This document shows positions 32,429 to 39,105 of a stretch of DNA of 64,000 nt, one piece after another. The notes below the pieces were generated by a model, which saw only the letters and a program-made list of their open reading frames with translations, was not told the origin of the DNA and did not search any database. Source of the stretch: Rhodoferax sp. (lineage in GTDB: Bacteria; Pseudomonadota; Gammaproteobacteria; Burkholderiales; Burkholderiaceae_C); assembly GCA_024236015.1 (NCBI GenBank), contig JACKLK010000002.1:62001-126000 (forward strand). Reading direction: 5' to 3'. The position numbers and the translations under genes are program-made. Within the stretch, counting starts at the first letter, position 1; every line of letters begins with the position of its first letter.

Positions 32429-32461
32429 GGTCAGTCCTCTCGCTACTCGGTTCCCCCGCAT

Positions 32462-32498
32462 CAAAACAAACGGCCAGGGTGCGGATACACCCTGGCCG
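32462..32498 (-). terminator. Rho-independent terminator after the PEP-CTERM gene
   Basis: On the minus strand an 11-bp perfect stem (CGGCCAGGGTG / CACCCTGGCCG, bases 32471-32498) with a 6-nt loop is followed by TTTGTTTTGA. It lies 69 bp after the PEP-CTERM stop and only about 33 bp before the giant gene's ATG, so it separates the two transcription units or attenuates read-through. Confidence 0.8.
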
Positions 32499-32566
32499 GT
32501 AAGCATCCCCATCCATATCGCGACTTGTACGCCGGGCGGGGGACTCGGCGTTTGCGCAATATCAAC

Positions 32567-33202
32567 TCATCGCTTGCGACGACGCGCCCACAGCAGTGCG
32601 GCCCCACCCACGCCGAGCAGGGGCAGGGTTCCGGGCAATGGCATCGGGTTGGTCGCGCGCTGCAGCACGGTGATGGTGGAGCTCACCGGTGTGAACGGGT
32701 AGTCGCAAAAGCCGAAGAAGTCGTCGCAGGAAAAGTCCACGGTGGTCGTGGTGCCGGGCAAGGCCAGCGGGTCGATCGTGAATACCAGGTCCATCAGGGA
32801 GCCGGCGCCGGGGGTGGCACCCTCGGGAAACGGGTAGGACAGCGACAGAATCAAGGTCGACGCGGTCGGCACCGTCATGTCGATGAAAAACAGGGGATCC
32901 GTCGGGTCTGCACCAATGAGGCTGACACCGGGCCCCGTCGGGTCGAAGATGTCGAAACCTCGGATCGTCCCAGGCGTGCCGCCTTTGAATGTCAGGATGG
33001 TGGAGTCGTACACCACCTTGACGCCGACGGCAAACACGGCATCGAGGACGGGGTCGACCGGAATGGACACCGTGTCGCTCAGCACCACGGTCACGTCGCT
33101 GCCGGCCTGGCCTTCCACGTCTTCGGTCGTCACCGGAAGCGCCTGGGCGATACACGTGGACATGGCCAACACCAGTCCGATGAGAAATTTCTGTTGTTGC
33201 AT
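32567..33202 (-). CDS. PEP-CTERM-type surface protein with cohesin-like domain
   Basis: I chose the ATG at 33202 (211 aa) because GAGG lies 7 nt upstream and a signal peptide (MQQQKFLIGLVLAMSTCIAQA) begins exactly there; an in-frame ATG 51 bp further upstream is less convincing. The mature part has a cohesin-like pattern: VKVVYDSTILTFKGG, a mid strand, and GSLMDLVFTIDPLALPG. The C-terminus PLPGTLPLLGVGGAALLWARRRKR is a PEP-CTERM-type sorting signal: short motif, one hydrophobic helix and an Arg/Lys tail. Exosortase would process it at the inner membrane before surface delivery. It sits upstream of the giant dockerin-containing gene on the same strand, with a terminator between. Cohesin assignment is by pattern, not by search. 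Confidence 0.8.
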   Translation of the reverse strand: MQQQKFLIGLVLAMSTCIAQALPVTTEDVEGQAGSDVTVVLSDTVSIPVDPVLDAVFAVGVKVVYDSTILTFKGGTPGTIRGFDIFDPTGPGVSLIGADPTDPLFFIDMTVPTASTLILSLSYPFPEGATPGAGSLMDLVFTIDPLALPGTTTTVDFSCDDFFGFCDYPFTPVSSTITVLQRATNPMPLPGTLPLLGVGGAALLWARRRKR

Positions 33203-33233
33203 GTTGTTTCCTCGCGACACTTTCCGATGGTCA

Positions 33234-33249
33234 TGCATATGTCGTGCCC
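33234..33249 (-). promoter_or_regulatory. Sigma-54-like -24/-12 promoter of the PEP-CTERM gene
   Basis: The minus strand reads GGGCACGACATATGCA. It keeps the invariant GG and GC with 10 nt between them and differs from TGGCACG-N4-TTGCA at two positions. The predicted start near 33223 leaves a leader of about 20 nt with GAGG in place. PEP-CTERM genes are known to be controlled through sigma-54 and the PrsK/PrsR system. Confidence 0.55.
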
Positions 33250-33280
33250 GCATCCATGTTTTTCTGCGTTTTCAACGCTC

Positions 33281-33297
33281 TTCGGGAGGCTCCCGAA
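33281..33297. promoter_or_regulatory. Inverted repeat between the PEP-CTERM and AsmA-like genes
   Basis: TTCGGGAGGCTCCCGAA is a 7-bp inverted repeat with a 3-bp centre. It lies about 32 bp upstream of the sigma-54-like -24 element and 81 bp upstream of the divergent AsmA-like gene. It could be an activator site or part of the divergent promoter; nothing in the sequence decides this. Confidence 0.35.
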
Positions 33298-33377
33298 CCG
33301 GGGGGTGTGCAACTGTAAAGAATATCGACGCCCTGTGGCCGTGATCCGCACAGCGTGCATGGCGGCACAATGGCGCG

Positions 33378-34706
33378 ATGAAACGATGGGGACGCGGCCT
33401 GCTCTGGGCGCTGCTGGTGCTCGTGGTGGCCGGGGCAATCGGCCTGCTGGGTTTGCAGCGCTGGGTCGGCTCGGACGATTTCCGCAGCCGGGTGCAGTCA
33501 CAGGCCGAGCGGCTGCTCGGCGTGCCGGTGGAACTGGGGCGATTGACCGTCGACGCCTGGCCGGCACCGGCGGTGGCGGTGGACGAACTGGTGTTGCGCA
33601 CCGGGGCGCCGTTGACGGCGCAGCGCATCGAATTGCGGCTGCAATTGCGGGAACTGCTGGCGGGCCGGCTCGTGGTTGCCAGCCTGGTCGTGCGCGGCGC
33701 CGACCTGCCGCAACGCGGCATCGACGCATTGCTGGCCGCCATGAACGCGGGCGCCGGCCGCTCGCAGGACGGCGCGGGTGCCGGGCAGCCCACCGGCGCG
33801 GCCGGCCCGCCGCTGCTGCTGATCGCGCGCCGCACCGTGCTCGAGGACGTGACCTGGCGCAATCTGCGCGGGGACGCCACGACCTTCGGTGCCGACGCCG
33901 AACTCGACCCGCAAGGCCTGCCGCAGAGCCTGCACCTGGCGGTGTCGGCCGGTGCCTTGCAAGGCGCGCGGGTCACGGCAACGCGGCGCCAGGCGGCGGC
34001 CGGCGCGGCCGACGCGGGGGCGCCTTCGTGGGATGTCCGTATTGCGCATGCCGGCGGCACCATCGAAGGGCCGATGACGGTGCGCGTGCCGCAGGGCGAG
34101 GAGACGCAGTGGTCACTGCGCGGGCAGTTCGAGACCCGCAACCTGGAACTCGGCGCATTGCGCACGGGGGCGAGCGGGCCGTTGAGCGGTCGCCTGCGCG
34201 CCAGCACGCGCTGGAGCGCGAAGGCGGCGTCGACCGCTGGCCTGGCCCAGGCCCTGGTGTCGCAGAGCACGTTTACGGTCGACGACGCGGTGGTGCGGGG
34301 CATCGACCTGGCCAAGGCGGTGCAGACCGTGGGCCTGAGCCGCGGCGGCCAGACCCGGCTGGACACCTTGTCCGGTCAGGTGAGTACCCGCGGCAGCGCC
34401 ATCGTGCTGAGCAACCTGGCGGCCAGCTCCGGCGCACTCAGCGCCACCGGCGACGTGAGCGTGGCCGCGAGCCGCGTCCTGTCCGGCCGCGTCAACGTGC
34501 ATCTGGCGGCGAAGGTGGTCGGAAAGGCGGTGGGTGTGCCGCTGGTGGTCGGCGGCACGCTCGACGCGCCGACCGTGACGCTGACCCGCGGCGCGATGGT
34601 GGGTGCGGCCATCGGCACGCTGGTGATGCCGGGCGTGGGCACCGGCGCCGGCGCCTCGGTGGGCGAGACCATCGGCGAGAAACTCAAGGGCCTGTTCGGC
34701 AAGTGA
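33378..34706 (+). CDS. AsmA-like envelope protein
   Basis: The 442-aa product starts MKRWGRGLLWALLVLVVAGA, a single N-terminal membrane anchor. It continues with FRSRVQSQAERLLGVPVELG and the long beta-rich, low-complexity body typical of AsmA/YhjG-type proteins. The C-terminal part carries an AsmA-like pattern (DTLSGQVSTRGSAIVLSNLA, then ATGDVSVAAS) and ends in a glycine-rich segment. AsmA-family proteins bridge the periplasm and influence lipid transport to the outer membrane. It is divergent from the PEP-CTERM gene and convergent with the aldolase-family gene, 6 bp away, so it is probably monocistronic. Confidence 0.75.
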   Translation: MKRWGRGLLWALLVLVVAGAIGLLGLQRWVGSDDFRSRVQSQAERLLGVPVELGRLTVDAWPAPAVAVDELVLRTGAPLTAQRIELRLQLRELLAGRLVVASLVVRGADLPQRGIDALLAAMNAGAGRSQDGAGAGQPTGAAGPPLLLIARRTVLEDVTWRNLRGDATTFGADAELDPQGLPQSLHLAVSAGALQGARVTATRRQAAAGAADAGAPSWDVRIAHAGGTIEGPMTVRVPQGEETQWSLRGQFETRNLELGALRTGASGPLSGRLRASTRWSAKAASTAGLAQALVSQSTFTVDDAVVRGIDLAKAVQTVGLSRGGQTRLDTLSGQVSTRGSAIVLSNLAASSGALSATGDVSVAASRVLSGRVNVHLAAKVVGKAVGVPLVVGGTLDAPTVTLTRGAMVGAAIGTLVMPGVGTGAGASVGETIGEKLKGLFGK

Positions 34707-34712
34707 GGGGGT

Positions 34713-35471
34713 TCAGTCCCGGTAGCCGGGGTCCATGCGGTCGAGCTTGCGCAACAGGGCCGGCCAGACCAGCGCCGCGCCCTGGCCGACGGTGACGGTC
34801 TTCATGACCGCGTTCATGCCCTGCAGGATCTGCGGGTCGATCGGCGTCAGCGCCTTGCCGCCGGCCAGCGCGTCGACCTGGATGCGGCAGGTGTTCTCGA
34901 AGGTGTACATGGACAGGAAGGCGTCGGCCACGGTGCGTCCGACCGTCAGCAGGCCGTGGTTGCGCAGCATCAGGAAGGTCTTGTCGCCCAGGTCGGCCTG
35001 CAGCCGCGGTTTTTCCTCGTCGCGCAGCGCAACCCCTTCATAGTCGTGGTATGCAAGAGAAGCAAGTACAAACGTCGACTGCTGGCTGATCGGCAATACA
35101 CCGTCTTGCTGGGCGCTGACCGCGATGCCGGCCCGGGTGTGGGTGTGCAGCACGCAGCCGGCGTCCTTGCGTGCCTGGTGGATGGCGCTGTGGATGGTGA
35201 ATCCGGCCGGGTTGACCGGGAACGGCGAGTCCGAGAGCGTGTGGCAGGACTGGTCGACCTTGACCAGGCTGCTCGCCGTGATCTCGTCGAACATCATGCC
35301 GTAGGGGTTGATCAGGAAGTGGTGCTCGGGGCCGGGAATGCGGGCGCTGATGTGGGTGAACACCAGGTCGCTCATGCCGTAGGCGGCGACCAGGCGGTAA
35401 CCGGCGGCGAGGTCGACGCGCAGTTGCCACTCGTCGGCACTGACCGATGATTTCAGGGACGGGATCTGCAT
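34713..35471 (-). CDS. Class II aldolase/adducin family protein
   Basis: The 252-aa product has the family's metal-binding histidines: H109 and H111 in CVLHTHTRAG and H172 in LRNHGLLTVG. The ISARIPG segment near the N-terminus matches the phosphate/substrate loop region of fuculose-aldolase-like proteins. These enzymes cleave or epimerise sugar phosphates or short hydroxy-carbonyl compounds, and adducin-like relatives have diverse, often unknown substrates. Length is normal for the family. It is on the same strand as the downstream-numbered FMN reductase gene, separated by 120 bp. The precise substrate cannot be assigned. Confidence 0.85.
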   Translation of the reverse strand: MQIPSLKSSVSADEWQLRVDLAAGYRLVAAYGMSDLVFTHISARIPGPEHHFLINPYGMMFDEITASSLVKVDQSCHTLSDSPFPVNPAGFTIHSAIHQARKDAGCVLHTHTRAGIAVSAQQDGVLPISQQSTFVLASLAYHDYEGVALRDEEKPRLQADLGDKTFLMLRNHGLLTVGRTVADAFLSMYTFENTCRIQVDALAGGKALTPIDPQILQGMNAVMKTVTVGQGAALVWPALLRKLDRMDPGYRD

Positions 35472-35591
35472 GGGGCGCTCCGGCGGGGAAAACCGCAGTA
35501 TGACGGAGCGCCGCGTGCACGGCGACCGCCTCGGCGACAGCCGGATGGCCGGTGCACGGCCAGGCGGGTGGCCGCGCCGGCCGAAGAGGTG

Positions 35592-36173
35592 TCAGTCGGC
35601 GTGCAGGCGCTGCGCGGCCCACAGCACCTGTTCGACGACGCCACGCACGTTCTTGCGCTGGGTTTCGTCGCGCAGCTGTCCGTCGGCATCGAACGCGTCG
35701 GCGGCGCGGCCGAGGGCAAAGGCCTTGGGCGCCAGCCAGCACTGGGAGTTGATCAGCAGGGGAGCCAGGTGGCTCTGCGAACGCAGGCCGCCGAGTGCGC
35801 CGTTGGAGGCGCTGAGCATGCCGACCACCTTGCCGCGGAAGGACTTGAAGCCGTCCGTCCAGTTCGGGTCGGACTTGACCGGGCTCGACACCCAGTCGAT
35901 GGTGTTCTTGAGCAGGGCGGTGTAGGAGCCGTTGTATTCCGGCGAGCAGATGATCCAGGCGGGATGCTCGAACATCAGCTGCTTGAGCCGCAGCACGTCG
36001 GCCGGTGTGCCCCGCGCTTCCAGGTCGGCGTTGTACATCGGGACGTCGAAATCGGCCAGCTCGATGTGGCTGACCTCGGCACCGGCGTCGCGGCCCATGG
36101 CGGCCGCGACCGCGGCCAGGCGCCGGTTGAAGGATTGCTGGCGGGTGCTGCCCGCGAATACGAGTAGTTTCAT
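35592..36173 (-). CDS. NADPH-dependent FMN reductase family protein
   Basis: I start at 36173 (193 aa) because MKLLVFAGSTRQQSFNRRL is the canonical N-terminus of the NADPH-dependent FMN reductase fold; an upstream in-frame ATG at 36206 would add 11 unrelated residues. The flavin phosphate loop GSTRQQS (residues 8-14) and the SPEYNGSY motif that contacts the isoalloxazine ring are intact. Relatives reduce FMN, quinones, azo dyes or chromate. The gene is divergent from the toxin-antitoxin operon, with about 130 bp between the starts. Confidence 0.88.
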   Translation of the reverse strand: MKLLVFAGSTRQQSFNRRLAAVAAAMGRDAGAEVSHIELADFDVPMYNADLEARGTPADVLRLKQLMFEHPAWIICSPEYNGSYTALLKNTIDWVSSPVKSDPNWTDGFKSFRGKVVGMLSASNGALGGLRSQSHLAPLLINSQCWLAPKAFALGRAADAFDADGQLRDETQRKNVRGVVEQVLWAAQRLHAD

Positions 36174-36270
36174 GGCGTGATTGGAGCACAAGTGGTGCGG
36201 ACCCATGCCACGGTACTTGCCCCTGCGCGGGGACGGGTTCGGCCGGCATGGCCGTGTGATGGCGGCGCAC

Positions 36271-36303
36271 TGCTAAAATGTACAAAATCACCCGTTTTGT
36301 ACA
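36271..36303 (+). promoter_or_regulatory. Promoter and autoregulatory operator of the toxin-antitoxin pair
   Basis: An extended -10 (TGCTAAAAT, 36271-36279) is followed by a perfect 9-bp inverted repeat TGTACAAAA-N7-TTTTGTACA (36279-36303), ending 2 bp before the antitoxin ATG. The GTACAAAAT half-site recurs as a direct repeat at 36299-36307. Position over the predicted start site fits autorepression by a Phd/YefM-type antitoxin. Confidence 0.7.
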
Positions 36304-36305
36304 AA

Positions 36306-36548
36306 ATGATCACACTTCCATTGAGTGAATTCCGGGCCAATGCGTCGTCGACGCTGGATCTGGTGCAACAGGGCCAGACGGTGCGCATCATGCGCCACGG
36401 CAAGCCCGTGGCCGACCTGGTGCCGGTGCGCGAGCAGGCGGGCGACGATCTGCCGAACTGGAAGCGGCCGTTCGCGCCGGTGCAGCTGCCGCCCGGCGTG
36501 TCGCTGGCGCAGGCGGTGCGCGACGATCCGGATCGGTTGCCGGCATGA
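36306..36548 (+). CDS. Phd/YefM-family antitoxin
   Basis: The 80-aa product begins MITLPLSEFRANASSTLDLV and continues QGQTVRIMRHGKPVADLVPV, the classic Phd/YefM (prevent-host-death) N-terminal DNA-binding and dimerisation fold. The C-terminal tail, rich in Pro and Asp, would wrap the toxin. I chose the ATG at 36306 because upstream in-frame residues would cover the operator and do not resemble the family. Its stop overlaps the toxin start (ATGA, 36545-36548), a usual arrangement for translational coupling of toxin-antitoxin genes. Confidence 0.87.
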   Translation: MITLPLSEFRANASSTLDLVQQGQTVRIMRHGKPVADLVPVREQAGDDLPNWKRPFAPVQLPPGVSLAQAVRDDPDRLPA

Positions 36549-37078
36549 CGGGCGAGTGGCCGGGCCGCGCCCGTACCGTTGCCGCGGCGGGGGTTGATCT
36601 GGCCGTGGCCAGCGCCAGCGGCCTGCGGGTGATGCTTGACGCCTCGGCCCTGCTCAAGCGTTATGCCTCCGAGGCCGGGCACGAGCGGGTGCTCGATGTG
36701 TTCGCGCAGGCCGACGGCCTGTTGGTCGCGGCCCATTGCCAGAGCGAGATGGCGGCCGCGTTGTTGCGGCGCCGGCGTGACGGCTGCTTGTCCGAGGCCG
36801 AGTTCGAGCGGGTCTGGGCGGCCGCGCGGCGGGACGTGGCCGACATGGTGCGGGTTCCGCTGGACGACCATGTCGAGCGCTTCGCCTTTGCGGCGATGGA
36901 GCATGAACCGCTGCGCGTGACCGATGCCCTGCACGTGGGCAGCGCGCTGGCGGCGAACGTGGATCTGTTCGTGACGGCCGACCGGCGCCTGGCGCAGGTC
37001 GCGCAACTATTGGGATTGCCCGCGGAATGCCTGGAGGCGACCGCGGCGATGACGCAGGAAGAGGGTTCGACACCATGA
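36545..37078 (+). CDS. PIN-domain toxin (VapC-like ribonuclease)
   Basis: The PIN core starts near residue 30 with MLDASALLKRYASE and ends with LFVTADRRLAQVA. Candidate metal-binding acids are D32, E68, D127 (VTDALHVGSAL) and D146, matching the four-acid PIN nuclease site. VapC-type toxins cleave tRNA or rRNA. The ATG at 36545 overlaps the antitoxin stop but gives a 29-residue extension not typical of VapC; a start at 36632 (MLDAS) is the alternative. The stop codon (37076-37078) overlaps the mnmG start, so the toxin and mnmG are probably on one transcript. Confidence 0.85.
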   Translation: MTGEWPGRARTVAAAGVDLAVASASGLRVMLDASALLKRYASEAGHERVLDVFAQADGLLVAAHCQSEMAAALLRRRRDGCLSEAEFERVWAAARRDVADMVRVPLDDHVERFAFAAMEHEPLRVTDALHVGSALAANVDLFVTADRRLAQVAQLLGLPAECLEATAAMTQEEGSTP

Positions 37079-39105
37079 TGTATCCACAGGAATTCGACGT
37101 GATCGTGGTCGGGGGCGGCCATGCCGGCACCGAGGCCGCGCTGGCGGCCGCGCGCATGGGCAGCAAGACCTTGCTGCTGACCCACAACATCGAGACGCTG
37201 GGGCAGATGAGCTGCAACCCGTCGATCGGCGGCATCGGCAAGGGCCACCTGGTCAAGGAGGTCGATGCACTGGGCGGCGCGATGGCCGCGGCGACCGACG
37301 AGGGCGGCATCCAGTTCCGCATCCTCAATTCGAGCAAGGGGCCGGCGGTGCGGGCGACCCGGGCCCAGGCCGACCGCATCCTGTACAAGGCGGCGATCCG
37401 GCACAGGCTCGAGAACCAGCCCAATCTGTGGTTGTTCCAGCAGGCGGTGGATGACCTGATGGTCGAAGGCGACCGGGTTGTCGGCGCGGTGACCCAGGTC
37501 GGCATCCGTTTTCGCAGCCGTACCGTGGTGCTGACGGCCGGTACCTTCCTGGACGGCAAGATCCATGTCGGCATGAACCACTATGCGGCCGGCCGCGCCG
37601 GCGATCCGCCGGCGATGAGCCTGTCGGCGCGGCTCAAGGAACTCCAGCTGCCGCAGGGCCGGCTCAAGACCGGTACGCCGCCACGGCTCGACGGACGCAG
37701 CATCGACTTCAGCAAGTGCCTGGAGCAACCGGGTGACGGCATGCCCGGCGGCGCCGGCGACCGGGTGCCGGTGTTCGGCTTCATGGGCTCGGCGCAGCAA
37801 CATCCGCAACAGGTGTCGTGCTGGATCACGCATACCAATGAACGCACCCATGACATCATCCGCTCCGGCCTCGACCGCAGCCCGATGTTCACCGGCCAGA
37901 TCGAAGGGGTGGGGCCGCGGTATTGCCCGAGCGTGGAAGACAAGATCCACCGCTTCGCCGACAAGACCAGCCACCAGATCTTTCTCGAGCCCGAGGGATT
38001 GACCACGCACGAGGTGTATCCGAACGGCATCTCGACCAGCCTGCCGTTCGATGTGCAATATGAACTCGTGCGCTCGATGGTGGGGCTGGAGAACGCGCAC
38101 ATCCTGCGTCCGGGCTACGCGATCGAATACGACTATTTCGATCCGCGGGCGCTCAAGACCAGTTTCGAGACCCGTGCCATCGCCGGCCTGTTCTTCGCCG
38201 GCCAGATCAACGGCACCACCGGCTACGAGGAGGCCGCGGCCCAGGGCCTGTTCGCCGGGCTCAATGCGGCGCTGATGTGCCGGGGCGAGGCGCCGTGGGT
38301 GCCACGGCGCGACGAAGCCTATCTGGGCGTTTTGGTCGACGACCTGATCACCAAGGGCGTGACCGAGCCCTACCGCATGTTCACCAGCCGCGCCGAGTTC
38401 CGGTTGCAGCTGCGCGAGGACAACGCCGACCTGCGCCTGACCGAAACCGGGCGCCGGCTGGGCCTGGTCGACGACGCCCGGTGGGATGCCTTCTGCCGCA
38501 AGCGCGACGCTGTTTCACGTGAAACACAGCGCCTGCGTTCCACCTGGGTCAGCCCGCGCACGGTGGAGCCGGCCGAAGCCGTGCGGGTCCTGGGCAAGGC
38601 TATGGACCATGAATATTGCCTGGCCGAGTTGCTGCGTCGACCCGACGTCAGCTACCGTTCCCTGATGACGCTCAACAGCGGGCAGTTTGCACCGCCGGAT
38701 CTGGTCTGGGACGAGGCCGCCACGGAGCGAGACGGGGCGGCCTGCACGCCCGAGCTGCTGTTCGGGCGAGCGGTCGTCGAGCAGGTCGAGATCATGGCCC
38801 GCTACAGCGGATATATCCAGCGCCAGAAGGACGAGGTCGAACGGGCCGAGGTCTATGAGAACCTGGTGTTGCCGCCGGAGCTGGACTACATGCAGGTTGC
38901 GGCGCTCAGTTTCGAGGCCCGGCAGATCCTGAGCCGCCACCGGCCGCAGACGCTGGGGCTGGCTTCGCGCCTCTCGGGGATCACGCCGGCATCGATCTCG
39001 CTGCTGCTGATCCATCTGAAGAAACACCGCGCCGCGTTGCTGGGCAAGAATGCCGGCAAACCCGACGCGGAGCAAGCCGCGCCGTCCGAACAGGTGCCGG
39101 TTTGA
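37075..39105 (+). CDS. mnmG: tRNA uridine-5-carboxymethylaminomethyl modification enzyme MnmG
   Basis: MnmG (GidA) works with MnmE and FAD to install the carboxymethylaminomethyl group at U34 of several tRNAs. The 676-aa product (ATG 37075, or 37078) shows the FAD dinucleotide motif VVGGGHAGTEAALAAARMG, NPSIGGIGKGHLVKEVDALGG in part, CPSVEDKIHRFADK, and the C-terminal GYEEAAAQGLFAGLNAA. Length is slightly above the usual 620-660, owing to a polar tail. The start overlaps the toxin stop (ATGA) and its stop overlaps the rsmG TTG start (TTGA). A perfect parS site lies inside the gene. Confidence 0.97.
   Translation: MMYPQEFDVIVVGGGHAGTEAALAAARMGSKTLLLTHNIETLGQMSCNPSIGGIGKGHLVKEVDALGGAMAAATDEGGIQFRILNSSKGPAVRATRAQADRILYKAAIRHRLENQPNLWLFQQAVDDLMVEGDRVVGAVTQVGIRFRSRTVVLTAGTFLDGKIHVGMNHYAAGRAGDPPAMSLSARLKELQLPQGRLKTGTPPRLDGRSIDFSKCLEQPGDGMPGGAGDRVPVFGFMGSAQQHPQQVSCWITHTNERTHDIIRSGLDRSPMFTGQIEGVGPRYCPSVEDKIHRFADKTSHQIFLEPEGLTTHEVYPNGISTSLPFDVQYELVRSMVGLENAHILRPGYAIEYDYFDPRALKTSFETRAIAGLFFAGQINGTTGYEEAAAQGLFAGLNAALMCRGEAPWVPRRDEAYLGVLVDDLITKGVTEPYRMFTSRAEFRLQLREDNADLRLTETGRRLGLVDDARWDAFCRKRDAVSRETQRLRSTWVSPRTVEPAEAVRVLGKAMDHEYCLAELLRRPDVSYRSLMTLNSGQFAPPDLVWDEAATERDGAACTPELLFGRAVVEQVEIMARYSGYIQRQKDEVERAEVYENLVLPPELDYMQVAALSFEARQILSRHRPQTLGLASRLSGITPASISLLLIHLKKHRAALLGKNAGKPDAEQAAPSEQVPV
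38511..38526. other. parS centromere site 1 (inside mnmG)
   Basis: TGTTTCACGTGAAACA is a perfect 16-bp palindrome identical to the bacterial parS consensus. It lies within mnmG, about 3.5 kb from parB. ParB loads here and spreads in a CTP-dependent clamp to organise the origin region for ParA-driven segregation. Confidence 0.95.

Larger units (their letters stand above)
21385..32230 (-). repeat. About 24 alternating PPC-like repeats with lectin-like insertions
   Basis: Protein-level repeats of about 90-110 residues alternate between two types. Type A has a core like RVLFDSLTN...WSLTGPRGTLV...DLVAGDYTLTVDG. Type B has a core like ETDAYRFDA.AGERLYFD...WRLIDPFGR...GTYTLLVEGR. Counting from the translation I find about 12 of each, nearly always in A-B order. 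They resemble pre-peptidase C-terminal (PPC) beta-sandwich domains. Lectin-like domains sit between A-B pairs rather than inside them. The DNA copies are diverged, so this is an old expansion rather than recent tandem duplication. Confidence 0.7.

Noticed and set aside
21385..32230. CRISPR-like or DNA-level tandem repeat array
   Set aside because: Similarity is only at protein level. DNA units are diverged, much longer than CRISPR repeats, and lie within a continuous reading frame.
95..34795. Plus-strand open frames of up to 3,450 codons across the first 33 kb
   Set aside because: They are in exact codon register with the minus-strand giant gene. Their products are low-complexity (rich in Gly, Arg, Val, Ala, Asp, His) with no recognisable domains, while the minus frame shows continuous domain homology.
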